DNA of 64,000 nt, from NCBI GenBank assembly GCA_020744225.1, contig JAGMWG010000021.1, positions 124,001 through 188,000 on the forward strand, read 5' to 3'. Below, in pieces: positions 45,172 through 55,120 of this stretch. Source of the stretch: Paraphoma chrysanthemicola (Eukaryota > Ascomycota > Dothideomycetes > Pleosporales > Phaeosphaeriaceae). The notes below the pieces were generated by a model. It was given only the letters and a program-made list of their open reading frames with translations. It was not told where the DNA came from and did not search any database. A program made the position numbers and the translations under genes. Every line of letters begins with the position of its first letter. Position 1 is the first letter of the stretch.

Positions 45172-46014
45172 GTTTCAAAGAGCCACGAACCAAACAAAAC
45201 AGTTGAAGAAATTTCGCGGACGGCGCAGCTGCCGAGCACTCGGATCAGGGATTCTTATAACAGATTGAGAAGGATGCGGCTGTGATGAGGATCCATAAAA
45301 GCGCCGAAGTAACAAGGAGCGGCTTAACCTGCAGATAGGAAAAGTTGACTTAATCCGTCACTACGCACGTCACGCTGCAGAAGGCAAGTGCTCGCGTGTG
45401 CGCCTTCCATTCTAGATGCGAGCTGTTGCCAGTGACAGACCGTGGAGACTTTGCAGGCTTGCATCGCTGGTCTTGGTATTCAACATCGCAGCGCTTCTCA
45501 TTGGATGCGAAGCTAAGTGTTGCCGGAACTGCTTAGCTTGTAGCGACCGCAGGGCTGAGGCTTCGGTTCGTCGGCGTTTGCGCGAATCATGGCTCGGGCG
45601 AAGAAGCGATCGCGTTCATGGGAGACAGTCGCTGCCATGTTCGGGGTCTGGCAATGTCGTAGGCACTGGTACCGTTAGTTATGGGCCTGGGGTTCGCTGT
45701 GGCTGAATCTCGCAAGGCGAATGGAGCCAAGCGTCAGCTTACTAACCGCTACTGCTGACCGCATGAACTGCTGCTTCCACATGCATTCGCAGCAGCACAC
45801 GCCAGACATGTTAGCAAACAAATGCTCGGCCTGCTAATCTCCGCGCCGAAGATTTCCAACGATGATGAATAGGCATAGTCAAGCGGATGCCGGAAGGAAT
45901 GGCCGCTGTGTCACGTCCACAACGGGCTACGCGGGTCCTATCCGACGTCACAATTGCTAGGCTGTCGCTGTGCCACGAGTGAGGTCTCTGCGGTGCATAT
46001 AACCCCTCGTCGAC
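45172..46014. other. Divergent intergenic region, HAD phosphatase / GST
   Basis: 843 bases between divergent start codons; no gene supported. The frame at 45416-45706 has no recognisable content. Confidence 0.4.
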
Positions 46015-47058
46015 ATGCAGAAGGCTGTCTCCATGTCACTCCTGCCATCTGCCACCCATCAGTCGCTCTCATTCCAGCTCAGACACGCCACAAGAAGCTT
46101 CATCCAAGCCCCCAGGCCCTGCTTCACGGCGCGCTTCCACACGTCGCGCCCGCTTTCACGCATCCTTCCCGAAATGTCCGACGGCGAGCGCCCAACGGGC
46201 TTGAAAGCCAACAAGGGAATCGAGCTCCTCACCTGGGGCACCCCCAATGGCTGGAAGGCCAACATCATTCTCGAAGAGCTGAAGGAGGCGTACGGCAAAG
46301 ACTTCACGTGGCAGGGAATCAACATCAGCCAGAATGTGCAGAAGGAGCCGTGGTTCACCAAACTGGGCCCAAATGGCCGCATCCCCGTCATTGTAGATCA
46401 TGACCAGGGCGGCTTTGCCGTGCACGAAGGTCTTGGTGAGCGTCCCTGGAGCAGTAGCACGACGCGTCCACGTAGCAATGCCGCCGTCGCACGAGGCTAA
46501 TTGATCAATGCAGCCATCCTCTCGTACCTCACCCGCCACTACGATCCCGAGCACAAGTTCAGCTTCGAGGACCCTCTCGATGTCTCCCGCACCGAACAGT
46601 GGATGGCGTGGCAGCACGGTGGCCTTGGCCCCATGCAAGGACAGGCAAACCACTTCAACCGCTTCGCCCCAGAACGAATCGCGTATGGCATGCAGAGATA
46701 CACCGGCGAAACGGAGCGACTCGTGGGCATCCTCGACAGTCACCTCAAGGACACCGACTATCTCGTCGGCAACAAGTACAGCATCGCCGACATCGCGAGC
46801 TTTGGCTGGATACACGGGCTCCGCTTTGCAGGCGTAGACCTAGATGCCTTCCCCAACCTGAAGGCATGGTGGGAGCGTATCAACGCGCGACCAACTGTGC
46901 AGAAGGGCTTGTCCATCCCATCCAAGCCGGGCATCGGAAATGACGGCTACCTGCAGAAGCTGCAGGAGGACAAGGAGTTTGCCGAGAAAGAGAAGACGCT
47001 TGCGGACCAGATCAAGGCTGCAAAAGAGAAGTATGGGTACAAGTACTCGTCTCCATAA
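46015..47058 (+). CDS. Glutathione S-transferase, Ure2/YfcG-like
   Basis: Exons 46015-46435 and 46514-47058 give 321 aa over a 78-nt intron. The core has a thioredoxin-fold N-domain (IELLTWGTPNGWKANIILEE, GPNGRIPVIVDHD, FAVHEGLAILSYL) and an all-helical C-domain (SRTEQWMAWQHGGLGPMQGQ, YLVGNKYSIADIASFGWI). This pattern is that of Ure2p-like/YfcG GSTs, cytosolic enzymes of glutathione-dependent peroxide or disulfide reduction. About 50 residues precede the core and are Arg/Ser/His-rich without acids (RFHTSRPLSR), like a mitochondrial presequence; a second Met (MSDGERP) directly before the core would give a cytosolic form. Confidence 0.88.
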
Positions 47059-48055
47059 GCGCAAAGAACGCGCCTGGGTAGCAAATGCCGTCTCTAGGAC
47101 GTACGCAAGATTATGAATAGATGATTGGAACCATCCACGTTGACCAAAGCGCGCCGCTTCTCCAACGTGAACCCATTAATGTGCCACATTTTGGCTCGGC
47201 AGATGCGACGTCCTGGTGTCAGAACACGTTCCGCAAGGCTGGCGGCTCACCTAGCAACTACCACCAGTCGTCTTCTCTTTTGACTAGATTGCAAGTGAAA
47301 CAAAGCCAGAATATCGCGGGCGCGTTTCGCACGGAGGCACTGCCAGCCAATCATGAATCCTCGCACCCCTGGCCGGCCAGAACAGCGCCAACGACGTCAG
47401 CGAACAGATCACAATTCCAGGGTGTCTTGGCTACACACCACCCTGCCCATGGCGCCTACCATCGCGACAGTGTTCCCAGCGCAGCGCATTGACTTCGCGC
47501 TCGCGTGAGTATAAGATGCGCTGGTTCAGAACAACGAGTTTATGTTGTGCAGTGCGGTCTCGTTCCATTTCTTCTTCACAGCGACTTTGACAGTCGCATT
47601 CAGTCACCCCATTTGCCCTTCTTTGCGTGCTGTGCACCACCCGCCAACTGTTTAAATTGCACGCGCATATCAGGGTTTTTAGCGTTCTACCACTTGCAGC
47701 AAGCCTTCCCTTTGTCGATCATTGTACCGAACGAGCAAGTAGCCACATCCCACGATCAACGTCATCGGCGCGCCCATCGAACTATACATCAACGAACATT
47801 GTTCTTCTGCACCGACTTGCGCGCAACGTCGTTTGAGCACTTTCACAACGCGCTTTGCGAGAAAAGACATTGTGCGCGACCAACCAACGCTGCGAAGTTA
47901 TTACTACGACGAAATTCTTCCTGCGTAAAGAGCAAGCATACACGCTGCAGTCTGCGCATCCTACAATACACCTCTATCGAATCCTAACCAGCTAAAAACA
48001 TCAGCTTCAAGTAAGCCCACCAGCCTACACTTCCCTCCTTGCCACGAAGCTGACT
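47059..48055. other. Intergenic, promoter and leader of the MARVEL gene
   Basis: About 1 kb without a supported gene. The segment 47900-48055 is C/A-rich and leader-like; a possible leader intron donor (GTAAGC at 48011) is seen without a convincing acceptor. Confidence 0.4.
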
Positions 48056-48601
48056 ATGCTCCAGCTCGCACTCATGGCTCTCAACTTCCTCTCCCGCGGT
48101 TCACTCAAGGGCGAAAAAGCCACGCTCGGCACCTCCTTTCGGTCCAGCTTCACCATCGGCGCTCTGATTCGCATTCTCATTCGCTTCTTCCAGTTTGTGC
48201 TGGGCATCACTGTCATTGGACTGTACGCCGTTGACTTGGATCGTGCTCGCAAAGCCAACTCGTATACCGACGGCAAGTGGGTATGGGCCGTTGTGTGCGG
48301 CACCCTTGGCGCCGTGACTAGCCTCGTCTTCATGCTCCCGCTGGTCAAGGCGTGGTTCTTCTTCTACATTGACGCACTTGTCTGGCTGTTCTACCTGGTT
48401 GCGTTTGGAATTTTCGGCAAGATGTACATCCCCGAGAACCCAGAGGGCAACGCGGGGATTAAGCGCATGAAGAACGCCGTGTGGGTGCTTCTGACGAACA
48501 TGTTGCTTTGGTTCTTGACGGCGGTCTATGGCGCAGTGCTATTCTGGAAGTCACGCAAGGCAAGGACATCGCTTACTGGGCGAGGGCAACAGCATGTCTA
48601 G
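48056..48601 (+). CDS. MARVEL-domain four-TM membrane protein
   Basis: Single exon, 181 aa with four hydrophobic segments at about 35-58 (ALIRILIRFFQFVLGITVIGL), 75-95, 99-121 (AWFFFYIDALVWLFYLVAFG) and 140-163 (WVLLTNMLLWFLTAVYGAVL). A DLDRARKANS loop after TM1 and a short basic C-terminus (TSLTGRGQQHV) are typical of fungal MARVEL proteins. These sit in the plasma membrane or vesicles and have roles in membrane organisation; the exact role here is unknown. A second in-frame Met at residue 7 is an alternative start. Confidence 0.8.
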   Translation: MLQLALMALNFLSRGSLKGEKATLGTSFRSSFTIGALIRILIRFFQFVLGITVIGLYAVDLDRARKANSYTDGKWVWAVVCGTLGAVTSLVFMLPLVKAWFFFYIDALVWLFYLVAFGIFGKMYIPENPEGNAGIKRMKNAVWVLLTNMLLWFLTAVYGAVLFWKSRKARTSLTGRGQQHV

Positions 48602-48764
48602 ACACTCTCTTCGCTCGTCCATTGGATGAAGGATTGTGTAACATGACTGTTAGCTGACCTTGAGCGTGTAGAAGATTGTTTTCGATGTCGATGTCGAGGT
48701 TGGGCATTGGGGAATCAAAGCGCATGGTCCCAAGATCGATGTTACACCTAAACAAGCGCCAGCA

Positions 48765-49130
48765 ATGTTCAAATCGAATCGGTCACGGTCTTCTTCTCCT
48801 ACAATTCGGCGTGTCTCTTTTCTAGCAGATCCGACAGGATCAGTACCCGCGCCAGCATCAACAGAGCCTCCCGCCCAGCTCGTTCCCGCACCGATACCCC
48901 CTGGCTTTCGCATCCCACCCCCAGCAACAGATCTTCCGCGCCTTTACCCCTTTCCGCATCAGGACCGCCATCCTTTTTCAGCGCCACCAGCACCTGTCCG
49001 CACGTCACCGTACGTATCGCAAGACAACGTGTCGGAAGGCGATGGCACTGAAAATGCACGATCTATGTTCCAGCACTGGTTTTTCCGTTTCTCAGAGCGT
49101 TCTATACCCCTGCCTTTTTGCGAGATTTAG
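48765..49130 (+). CDS. Possible Ser/Pro-rich small protein or 3' exon
   Basis: An open frame of 121 codons beginning with SNRSRSSSPTIRRVSF and then Pro-rich (QLVPAPIPPGFRIPPP). The frame stays open upstream to about 48671, where tgtag precedes a segment encoding KIVFDVDVEVGHWGIKAHGP, so this may be an exon whose upstream partner is unclear. No domain recognised. Codon composition looks coding-like, but there is no homology-based support. Confidence 0.3.
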   Translation: MFKSNRSRSSSPTIRRVSFLADPTGSVPAPASTEPPAQLVPAPIPPGFRIPPPATDLPRLYPFPHQDRHPFSAPPAPVRTSPYVSQDNVSEGDGTENARSMFQHWFFRFSERSIPLPFCEI

Positions 49131-49511
49131 GCCCGACTTTTGTCTTTCACGTGTAATAAAGAGAATAATGAATTGCAAGATTACGCAATAATTTGGCTCG
49201 AGTCTAGTGTGACATTACCAACACGATTTATGCATTAGTTTCGTCCCCGTTGTCAAGAGGGCCTCTTCATGTAGAGACACTCTTCTTTCTCCTCTCCGCT
49301 ATGCGTCCATCCGTGGGAAGACGAGAGACTGTCGCGGAAGTTCACCCTAACTGCACAGAAATAGGGCTTAGGTCATGTTTCAAGCCCAGAAACACAATGT
49401 GTCCTGGAGCTTTGATTACAGGCTGAGCATCCTCTTCCAGGTACGAGATGTTCATTGCAGCATGCAACAACGTGGAGTGACCCAGGCCGAGTCTCAGCTA
49501 CTGACACAATT
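49131..49511. other. Intergenic, no supported gene
   Basis: About 380 bases, nothing recognised. Confidence 0.4.
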
Positions 49512-50809
49512 TCACAGACGACCTGCCACATGAGGACACGATTTTCTAGCTCGAGTTGGACATGGATTCTTTACAACATGCTGTGTATACCAGTCCCTTT
49601 TCAATGTTCGGTCGATCGTCTTCCGCACGACATCAGTCCTTTTCTCCCTTTCTCCGTCCCTCTTATTCCTCTGCCATGTCCTCACTCTCTGCCATCCCAC
49701 TATCATGCCCAGGAACCCACTGATCCCCATCAAAAAGGGGCCCACAACCGCAAAATACACCCAGAACCTCTTCCCACTCGGTAGAAAGTCTCCTCCCATG
49801 GACATGATCCCTGCCACAACGCTCAACGACGACAAAAGTCCCTAGCACCGTAAGCCACCGCACCGATCTAACCTGCGCATTGCTCGCCTGCGGCGCCTCG
49901 CGCAACGCAACGACCTGCGTATACGAATTAGCAAGCTGCTGGAACATGTCCTGCAGATCGATACACGTGGCGCACAGGAGCCGCCACATTTGTGTCTCGC
50001 GCTTGCCGACGAAGCTATAGCTGGCCGAAGCGTCAGGGTCGATGCCGAGTGCGCGCATATTGGTTTTCGCGTCGAGACGGTAGAGGTATAGGTCTGTCGT
50101 CAAACGCGTCATGGTTTCGAACATCCATTCTTTCCAATCAGCGCTCCAGAGGGCGGTATGATGGATGGCGCCGCCAAGATTGTCATGGTGGTATTGCGAT
50201 GTGTCGGAGAACAAGGCGGCGCGGATATGTGCGTAGCTTCTGCGGATGTGGTTGAGGTGGGCAGTCCATTTGCTAATGACAAAGCCGCGCACGAAGGGGG
50301 TGACAGCTAGGGGGTTGCCGCCTTTCCTTTGTCTGCGATCGAGAAGTGGATCAGAATATCGTCATGCAAGATATATTTTGTGAAGGAGGCACTGGCGTGC
50401 CATTGTAGGGGGTTTAGAGCAAGATCAACTTTTTCTTGATCTTCAAGCTCAGGGTAGCGAATTATGCGTCCGATGCTGGGATATGGGCTACCGTTGATGA
50501 TAGAGACATGCGAAGGATCTTTGAGACATGGATCTACGAAGAGCAGTGCTGTTTGTGTATGCTAGAGTCGCCATGGAGCTTACGTGCGGAAGCAATGCGC
50601 TCACCATCCCAGCCACCGCTCGAAAGCGTGCGGTACCAGTACGTGACCTGGCCTTCGAGCTCAGAGATCTCGCCTCGAGTGTCCCAATGGCCATGCCTTG
50701 TTGGAGTCTCCAAAGCCCGCTCGACGACAAAACGTGGATACGCACTCTGATCTTTGAGCCTCTGATTTGGTTTCAGCCATGGAGTAAATTCGGGGTTTGT
50801 AAAGCTTTG
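49512..50809 (-). pseudogene. CorA-like membrane protein gene, frameshifted
   Basis: Reading the minus strand, a coherent fungal CorA-like sequence runs through three frames. From about 50809 the frame gives FTNPEFTPWLKPNQRLKD, crosses a 50-nt intron (50534-50583), continues with NPLQWHASASFTKYILHDD and ends at a TAG at 50307-50309. The next part, LAVTPFVRGFVISKWTAH through QVRSVRWLTVLG, lies in another frame; five C residues at 50310-50314 appear one short. A second shift near 49830-49845 leads to SVVAGIMSMGGDFLPSGKRF and a two-TM C-terminus (FWVYFAVVGPFLMGISGFLG). No start exon is evident upstream. Either the gene is decayed or homopolymer sequencing errors broke it. Relatives are ion-channel-like membrane proteins of uncertain transport function. 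Confidence 0.65.
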
Positions 50810-51589
50810 CTGGATTGCAAGAAGTACATTAAGCTATACAACATTGATTATAGCGAATTTCAACATATGGTGTCGTGACGTTGCAATGTTCTCTTTGTAG
50901 ACATGGTTGTGATCTACCTAGGTGGCGTCTGGTGCAAGCGATCGATATGCAGCACAGTCAACAATGATGACATGAGCAAATTTCTACCGTGCAATGTTGT
51001 CTCCGAAGTCGTAGGCCTAACCAGTCCTGTAGCATGGACATTACGTGGTGGTGTTAGTTGAGCATCACGCGATGTGTCGTGCTAGCTTCTTGATTGCTCA
51101 AAGAACAGGGAAGGAGGCGCTCGCTTGAGAGATCCTGGCAGCAGATCCAATATGGCGTAATGTGAGCTCAAAAGCGGAATTGGTTCCTGAACTAGCGTGG
51201 GAGAGTATCGACAAACGCTACAATTCGTCCTGCGCAAGTACAAGATTGTATTGACGTGCGATCTGAGCCAAATACGCAGGAAAAGTTTCCTTGATATATG
51301 CAAGTGTTCAGATTGCATCAGACATATCTTCTCCTCGACATCATCATATCACGACATTGGTCATTATCACGACAATGCATAACAGCGATGAAGTGTTTGA
51401 TGAATATAATTTATTGGTATCTCGCGTCCATTATATTATGGTACTGTCGTGAACCTGGCTGGAGTCGCAGTGCTCTCAGCCATCATGCAAAAAGTCGTTC
51501 TGAACCTTGTCATTGTAAGCTTGCGTGTGGCTATGCACAAGTGTCAAGACATACCGAAGGTGAGAATCGAAGGCGTGACGGGCAAGCAC
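50810..51589. other. Intergenic, upstream of the CorA-like remnant
   Basis: About 780 bases; somewhat AT-rich near 51340-51440. The missing 5' exons of the CorA-like gene were looked for here and not found. Confidence 0.4.
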
Positions 51590-51859
51590 TTAGATGGAGC
51601 GCTTGTTGGCCTCAGCGGAGCCCTCGTGCTTGGTCTGGTCGATCTTGTCGCCGGCGGCACCGAGAGCGCCTGAGACACGGTCGGTGACAGAGTCGTTACC
51701 GGGGACGTTGCCCTTGGCTTGCTGCTTGTTGGCCTCCTTGGATGCCTCGGCGGAGGAGCCCTGGATGGTCTCGGAGACGTAGTTGGCGGCGTTCTTGACG
51801 CTGTTGACAGCCTGGCCGACGATGCCGTCGTTGGGGTTGTTGGCGTTGGGGGCAGACAT
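51590..51859 (-). CDS. grg1: Grg1-like glucose-repressible stress protein
   Basis: Single exon, 89 aa. The sequence NSVKNAANYVSETIQGSSAE followed by ASKEANKQQAK and GDKIDQTKHEGSAEANK is the conserved signature of the Grg1/Ccg-1 family: a small, hydrophilic, Ala/Lys/Asp-rich protein without a signal peptide. The Neurospora member is clock-controlled, repressed by glucose and abundant under starvation; its biochemical role is unknown. The N-terminus here (MSAPNANNPNDGIVGQ) is about 20 residues longer than the shortest members. Regulation by glucose is inferred from the family, not from operators seen here. Confidence 0.85.
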   Translation of the reverse strand: MSAPNANNPNDGIVGQAVNSVKNAANYVSETIQGSSAEASKEANKQQAKGNVPGNDSVTDRVSGALGAAGDKIDQTKHEGSAEANKRSI

Positions 51860-54243
51860 TTTGGTGGTGTGGGTTGGTTGTTTGTGTTGTGTGTGTAGGA
51901 TGAAGGTTGATGTGAGACTGTGTGATGGAGGAAAAGAAGTCGGCAGTGGAAGCCGGTGGTTTAAGTACGTGAGCCTTCAAGAGAGGGGGCAGGCAGCCGC
52001 AAGCGTTGTTTACCGTGACGTCACGGTCGAACGCTCAAGCGGCAAGCACGAACGCTTGCATGTGGAAGGTGAAGGCACGTCATTGGGGCTCAGAATTCGT
52101 CGAGAAAGTCACACGTGCCGTGGCAAATGGGGCCGCCGCAAGGCACAATGTGACGATGACGATGGCGATCGAAGATTTCCATGGAAATCGCGTTCGTTGG
52201 CCATGCGCATCCACTCGCCTCTATGCCGAATTCACACGCTGATGTTCCAGATCGCTGCAGTACCTGCCCCTCGTTGCCCCTCCACGTACGCACGAGCCAT
52301 GTGTGACGTCATTATGGACGCCCGCAAACCGAAAGACAGGCCAAGCGGCGCTGCAAAAGGACAAGCACGCAACGCTTGCACGCAAGCAAGTGGGTGCTAT
52401 TCGCGTGTTGCTGGTCATGAGACGCGTCTCAGCCCGGCCGTAGGCGCACGACACAACAAGCTGAGATTGCACTCTAAGCTGGCCGTCCTCGGAGCTTGAG
52501 TGATTTTCAGGGTTCAGCCAGCGATCAGGGGCCGATACTTGCCCCTCGGTGTTGCCTGTGAAGAAGAAAAGGCCACATGTCCATTGGGAGGCACCAAAGG
52601 AACGTCGAGGAATGCTGGAGAATCGAACAACGATCTCGAAGTGGGCTTTGTTGGTTTGTTTACCGACGTCATAGCGACGTCGACCGAGGTTCTGGGGACA
52701 ACTGTCTCATGACTGCTGGAGATGATAGATCCAGACAAAAGTCTTCGTCGTCGAACATGTCTCAGCTCCATGTCGTTACATCGTTTGTGCCGTGAAGGCA
52801 ATTCTTTCCTTTCCTGTTTACAGCTCCGTCTGTCATATTCCAGTGTACCCTTCATCTGCTCTCATCTCAACGTTCAACAGCACTCCTGTTGCTTCCACAG
52901 CGCTGTGGACCTATCGACAAAATCACTGAAAGCCAATCTGCGGAGTCATACCATCGACCATGCAAGCATCTCGCTCGGGTCGGGCCGTGTGGATAGCGAT
53001 GGTACCTGTCGTCGTCTACACTGCACCACTACAATGACTGTTGACTCGTCGGCCGCGGCTTCCGGTCTGACGCAGCCAGGATGTTCCAATATTCGCTGGG
53101 ATGCAAACCTACAATTTGGCACATGTCCCATTCCCCGAACATGGCCAGAATTGATTCTTCATCGCATCTCAAAGCATCCTCCAAGGCTTCTGTCAACGTG
53201 GCCGGGTCCGAGTTGCAGCCCATATATACCATGTGTGGTTGACACCATCTTCGAGACATCAGCGCGATCAGGCTGAGTTGGCCATCATCTGGTCTCAATG
53301 GAGGCTATCAGGTGTTTCTGATGCGCTGAACTGTGCACTGTCCAATCCTAGAACGATTCCAACACTGCTTCTCTGGTTTGTTATGCTGTGATCCTTCATG
53401 CGCGCCTCGCGAGAATGCATCCAGGATGACGTCGCTTGTGCCTGGAATTTGTCCGTGGGGACGGACGTCGGATTTAGTTTCATCCCGTCATTTAACCGCG
53501 TCGTTGAAATGCACGCTTCACGGGACCGCTGGCTAATGCGGGTCATGCGGGGTACATGAGCTTTGACAGCGATTGCTTGCATCTCTCAACGACATGGTGA
53601 GGCGGCCTCCTGAAGCTCGGGTTCAATTTTCCGCACATGAGCGTGCTAAGATTTGGCCAGAATATCCATTTTCCAGCTCGGGAACAGGGCCGAAACCAGG
53701 CGGTGGCTTGCATGTGCCATTCGCAAATGTCGTAGTACGAAGAGTAGGTTGACAGTGCAGGGTTGTGTTGAATTGGAGTTGGGCCGCAGTGTTTGCAGTT
53801 GATCCTTGAGATGAGGTTGACAGCGCCAACATCCGACCGGCTGTTGCAGCCTGACTCGCACGACCGCTTATTTGCACGTTCCTGCGTCGATCGGGTCGAT
53901 CGTAGACTGACAACGTCGATTTGACTCGTGTCCGCCTTTGGTGTGGCTGCGATAGACGTCGGATAGGTCACTTTATTACCACTCTACTGACTTTGGTCAA
54001 AGTGATGCACGATCAGTTTTGGGCTCCCATGCGAGATGAGCAGCATGCGTAGAATTCTGCCATATCGCAAGGGAATGGCTGATGTGGAACAAACGGGATG
54101 CATTTCCGCTGCGAGCGGCTCCTCTAATTCTATGGTGTAAAGTAAAGCCGATGAAAGTGAGACGACTACGCATCGCGAAGAATTGAATGCCCGATCCAGC
54201 AGGTACATTGCCAGAGCCCTGGCTATTGTCGGGGGTATCGAAA
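51860..54243. other. Long gene-poor intergenic region
   Basis: About 2.4 kb between the Grg1-like gene and RSR1. The first part is the Grg1 promoter. Frames at 52514-52855, 52722-53276 and 53543-53971 overlap one another on opposite strands and show no domain or plausible splicing. No RNA gene or repeat recognised. Confidence 0.4.
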
Positions 54244-55120
54244 CTAGAGAATGGTACAATGTGGTCGACTTTTGTGCCGCCGGCCGCGATTGCGATTCCG
54301 ATCCCTTGGCCCAGGTCGTACGTCCTCGCGTGGAGCGTGTCGGCGGTTTGCTTGGTCTTTCAGAATGATCTGTCTGCACAAGTCGACGAATGCTTCGTCC
54401 ACGTTCGCTCTCCTCCGGGCACTGGTTTCGAAATAAGGGATGTTCCATTCACGAGAGATTGCAAAAGCTCGAGGTCGTGGTATGGCACGGTCCTCTTCCA
54501 GGTCAGACTTGTTGCCGATGAGAACCATTGGGACATTGTCGTCTTCTTTTATTCGCCGAATCTGCTCGCGTAGCTCCGCTAGTTCATAAAATGAGGACTG
54601 CGAGGTTATACTGAAGACGAGGAGAAAGCCTTGGCCTGTCTTCATGTATAGCTCTCTGTCTTGGGTCAGGGGATGCGCGACCAAAATGATGGAGTGCTGT
54701 ACCTCATTGCGGCTGTAGTATTATTAGTGATGTGTCGTTTACATGGATTGGTGGAGCATACTGAATTGTTCCGTTCCTGCTGTGTCCAATATTTCCAACA
54801 TTACATGACGGCCCTACCGTGGGTTAGCGAGATGGCAACCAAAGGCGCCCGGTGCAACAACGCACATCAACATCGATTGCCTTTCGGTAGGAGTCTTCTA
54901 TTGTCGGATCATAGCTTTCTATCCAGACGTTCTGCACAAACTGCGCTGCGCCAGGTCAGCCATGGCCAGGCACACTTCAAGGGCGTGGCAACGTACCGGT
55001 TAGACAACTTTTCCCGACTCCACCTAAGCGCCACCTTCGTCAGCCGGGTCTAGCTGCTGATGGCGTGCATTCCAACTCACCGGATCCGAGAACGACTATG
55101 TGGTACTCCCGCTGCGACAT
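54244..55120 (-). CDS. rsr1: Ras-family small GTPase RSR1/BUD1 (Rap-like)
   Basis: Six exons (55081-55120, 54997-55023, 54866-54945, 54762-54813, 54703-54712, 54244-54655) give 206 aa with consistent phases. The start is MSQREYHIVVLGSG. The P-loop GSGGVGKS is split by the first intron, the effector region is ESYDPTIEDSYRK, switch II is DTAGTEQFTAMRELYM, and NKSD with the ETSA-type motif follow. The protein ends in a basic region and a CTIL CAAX box, predicting geranylgeranylation and plasma-membrane attachment. These features match Rsr1/Bud1/Krev-1, which links polarity landmarks to Cdc42 activation at growth sites. Exon 5 is only 10 nt; without it the TAMR segment of switch II is lost. Confidence 0.92.
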
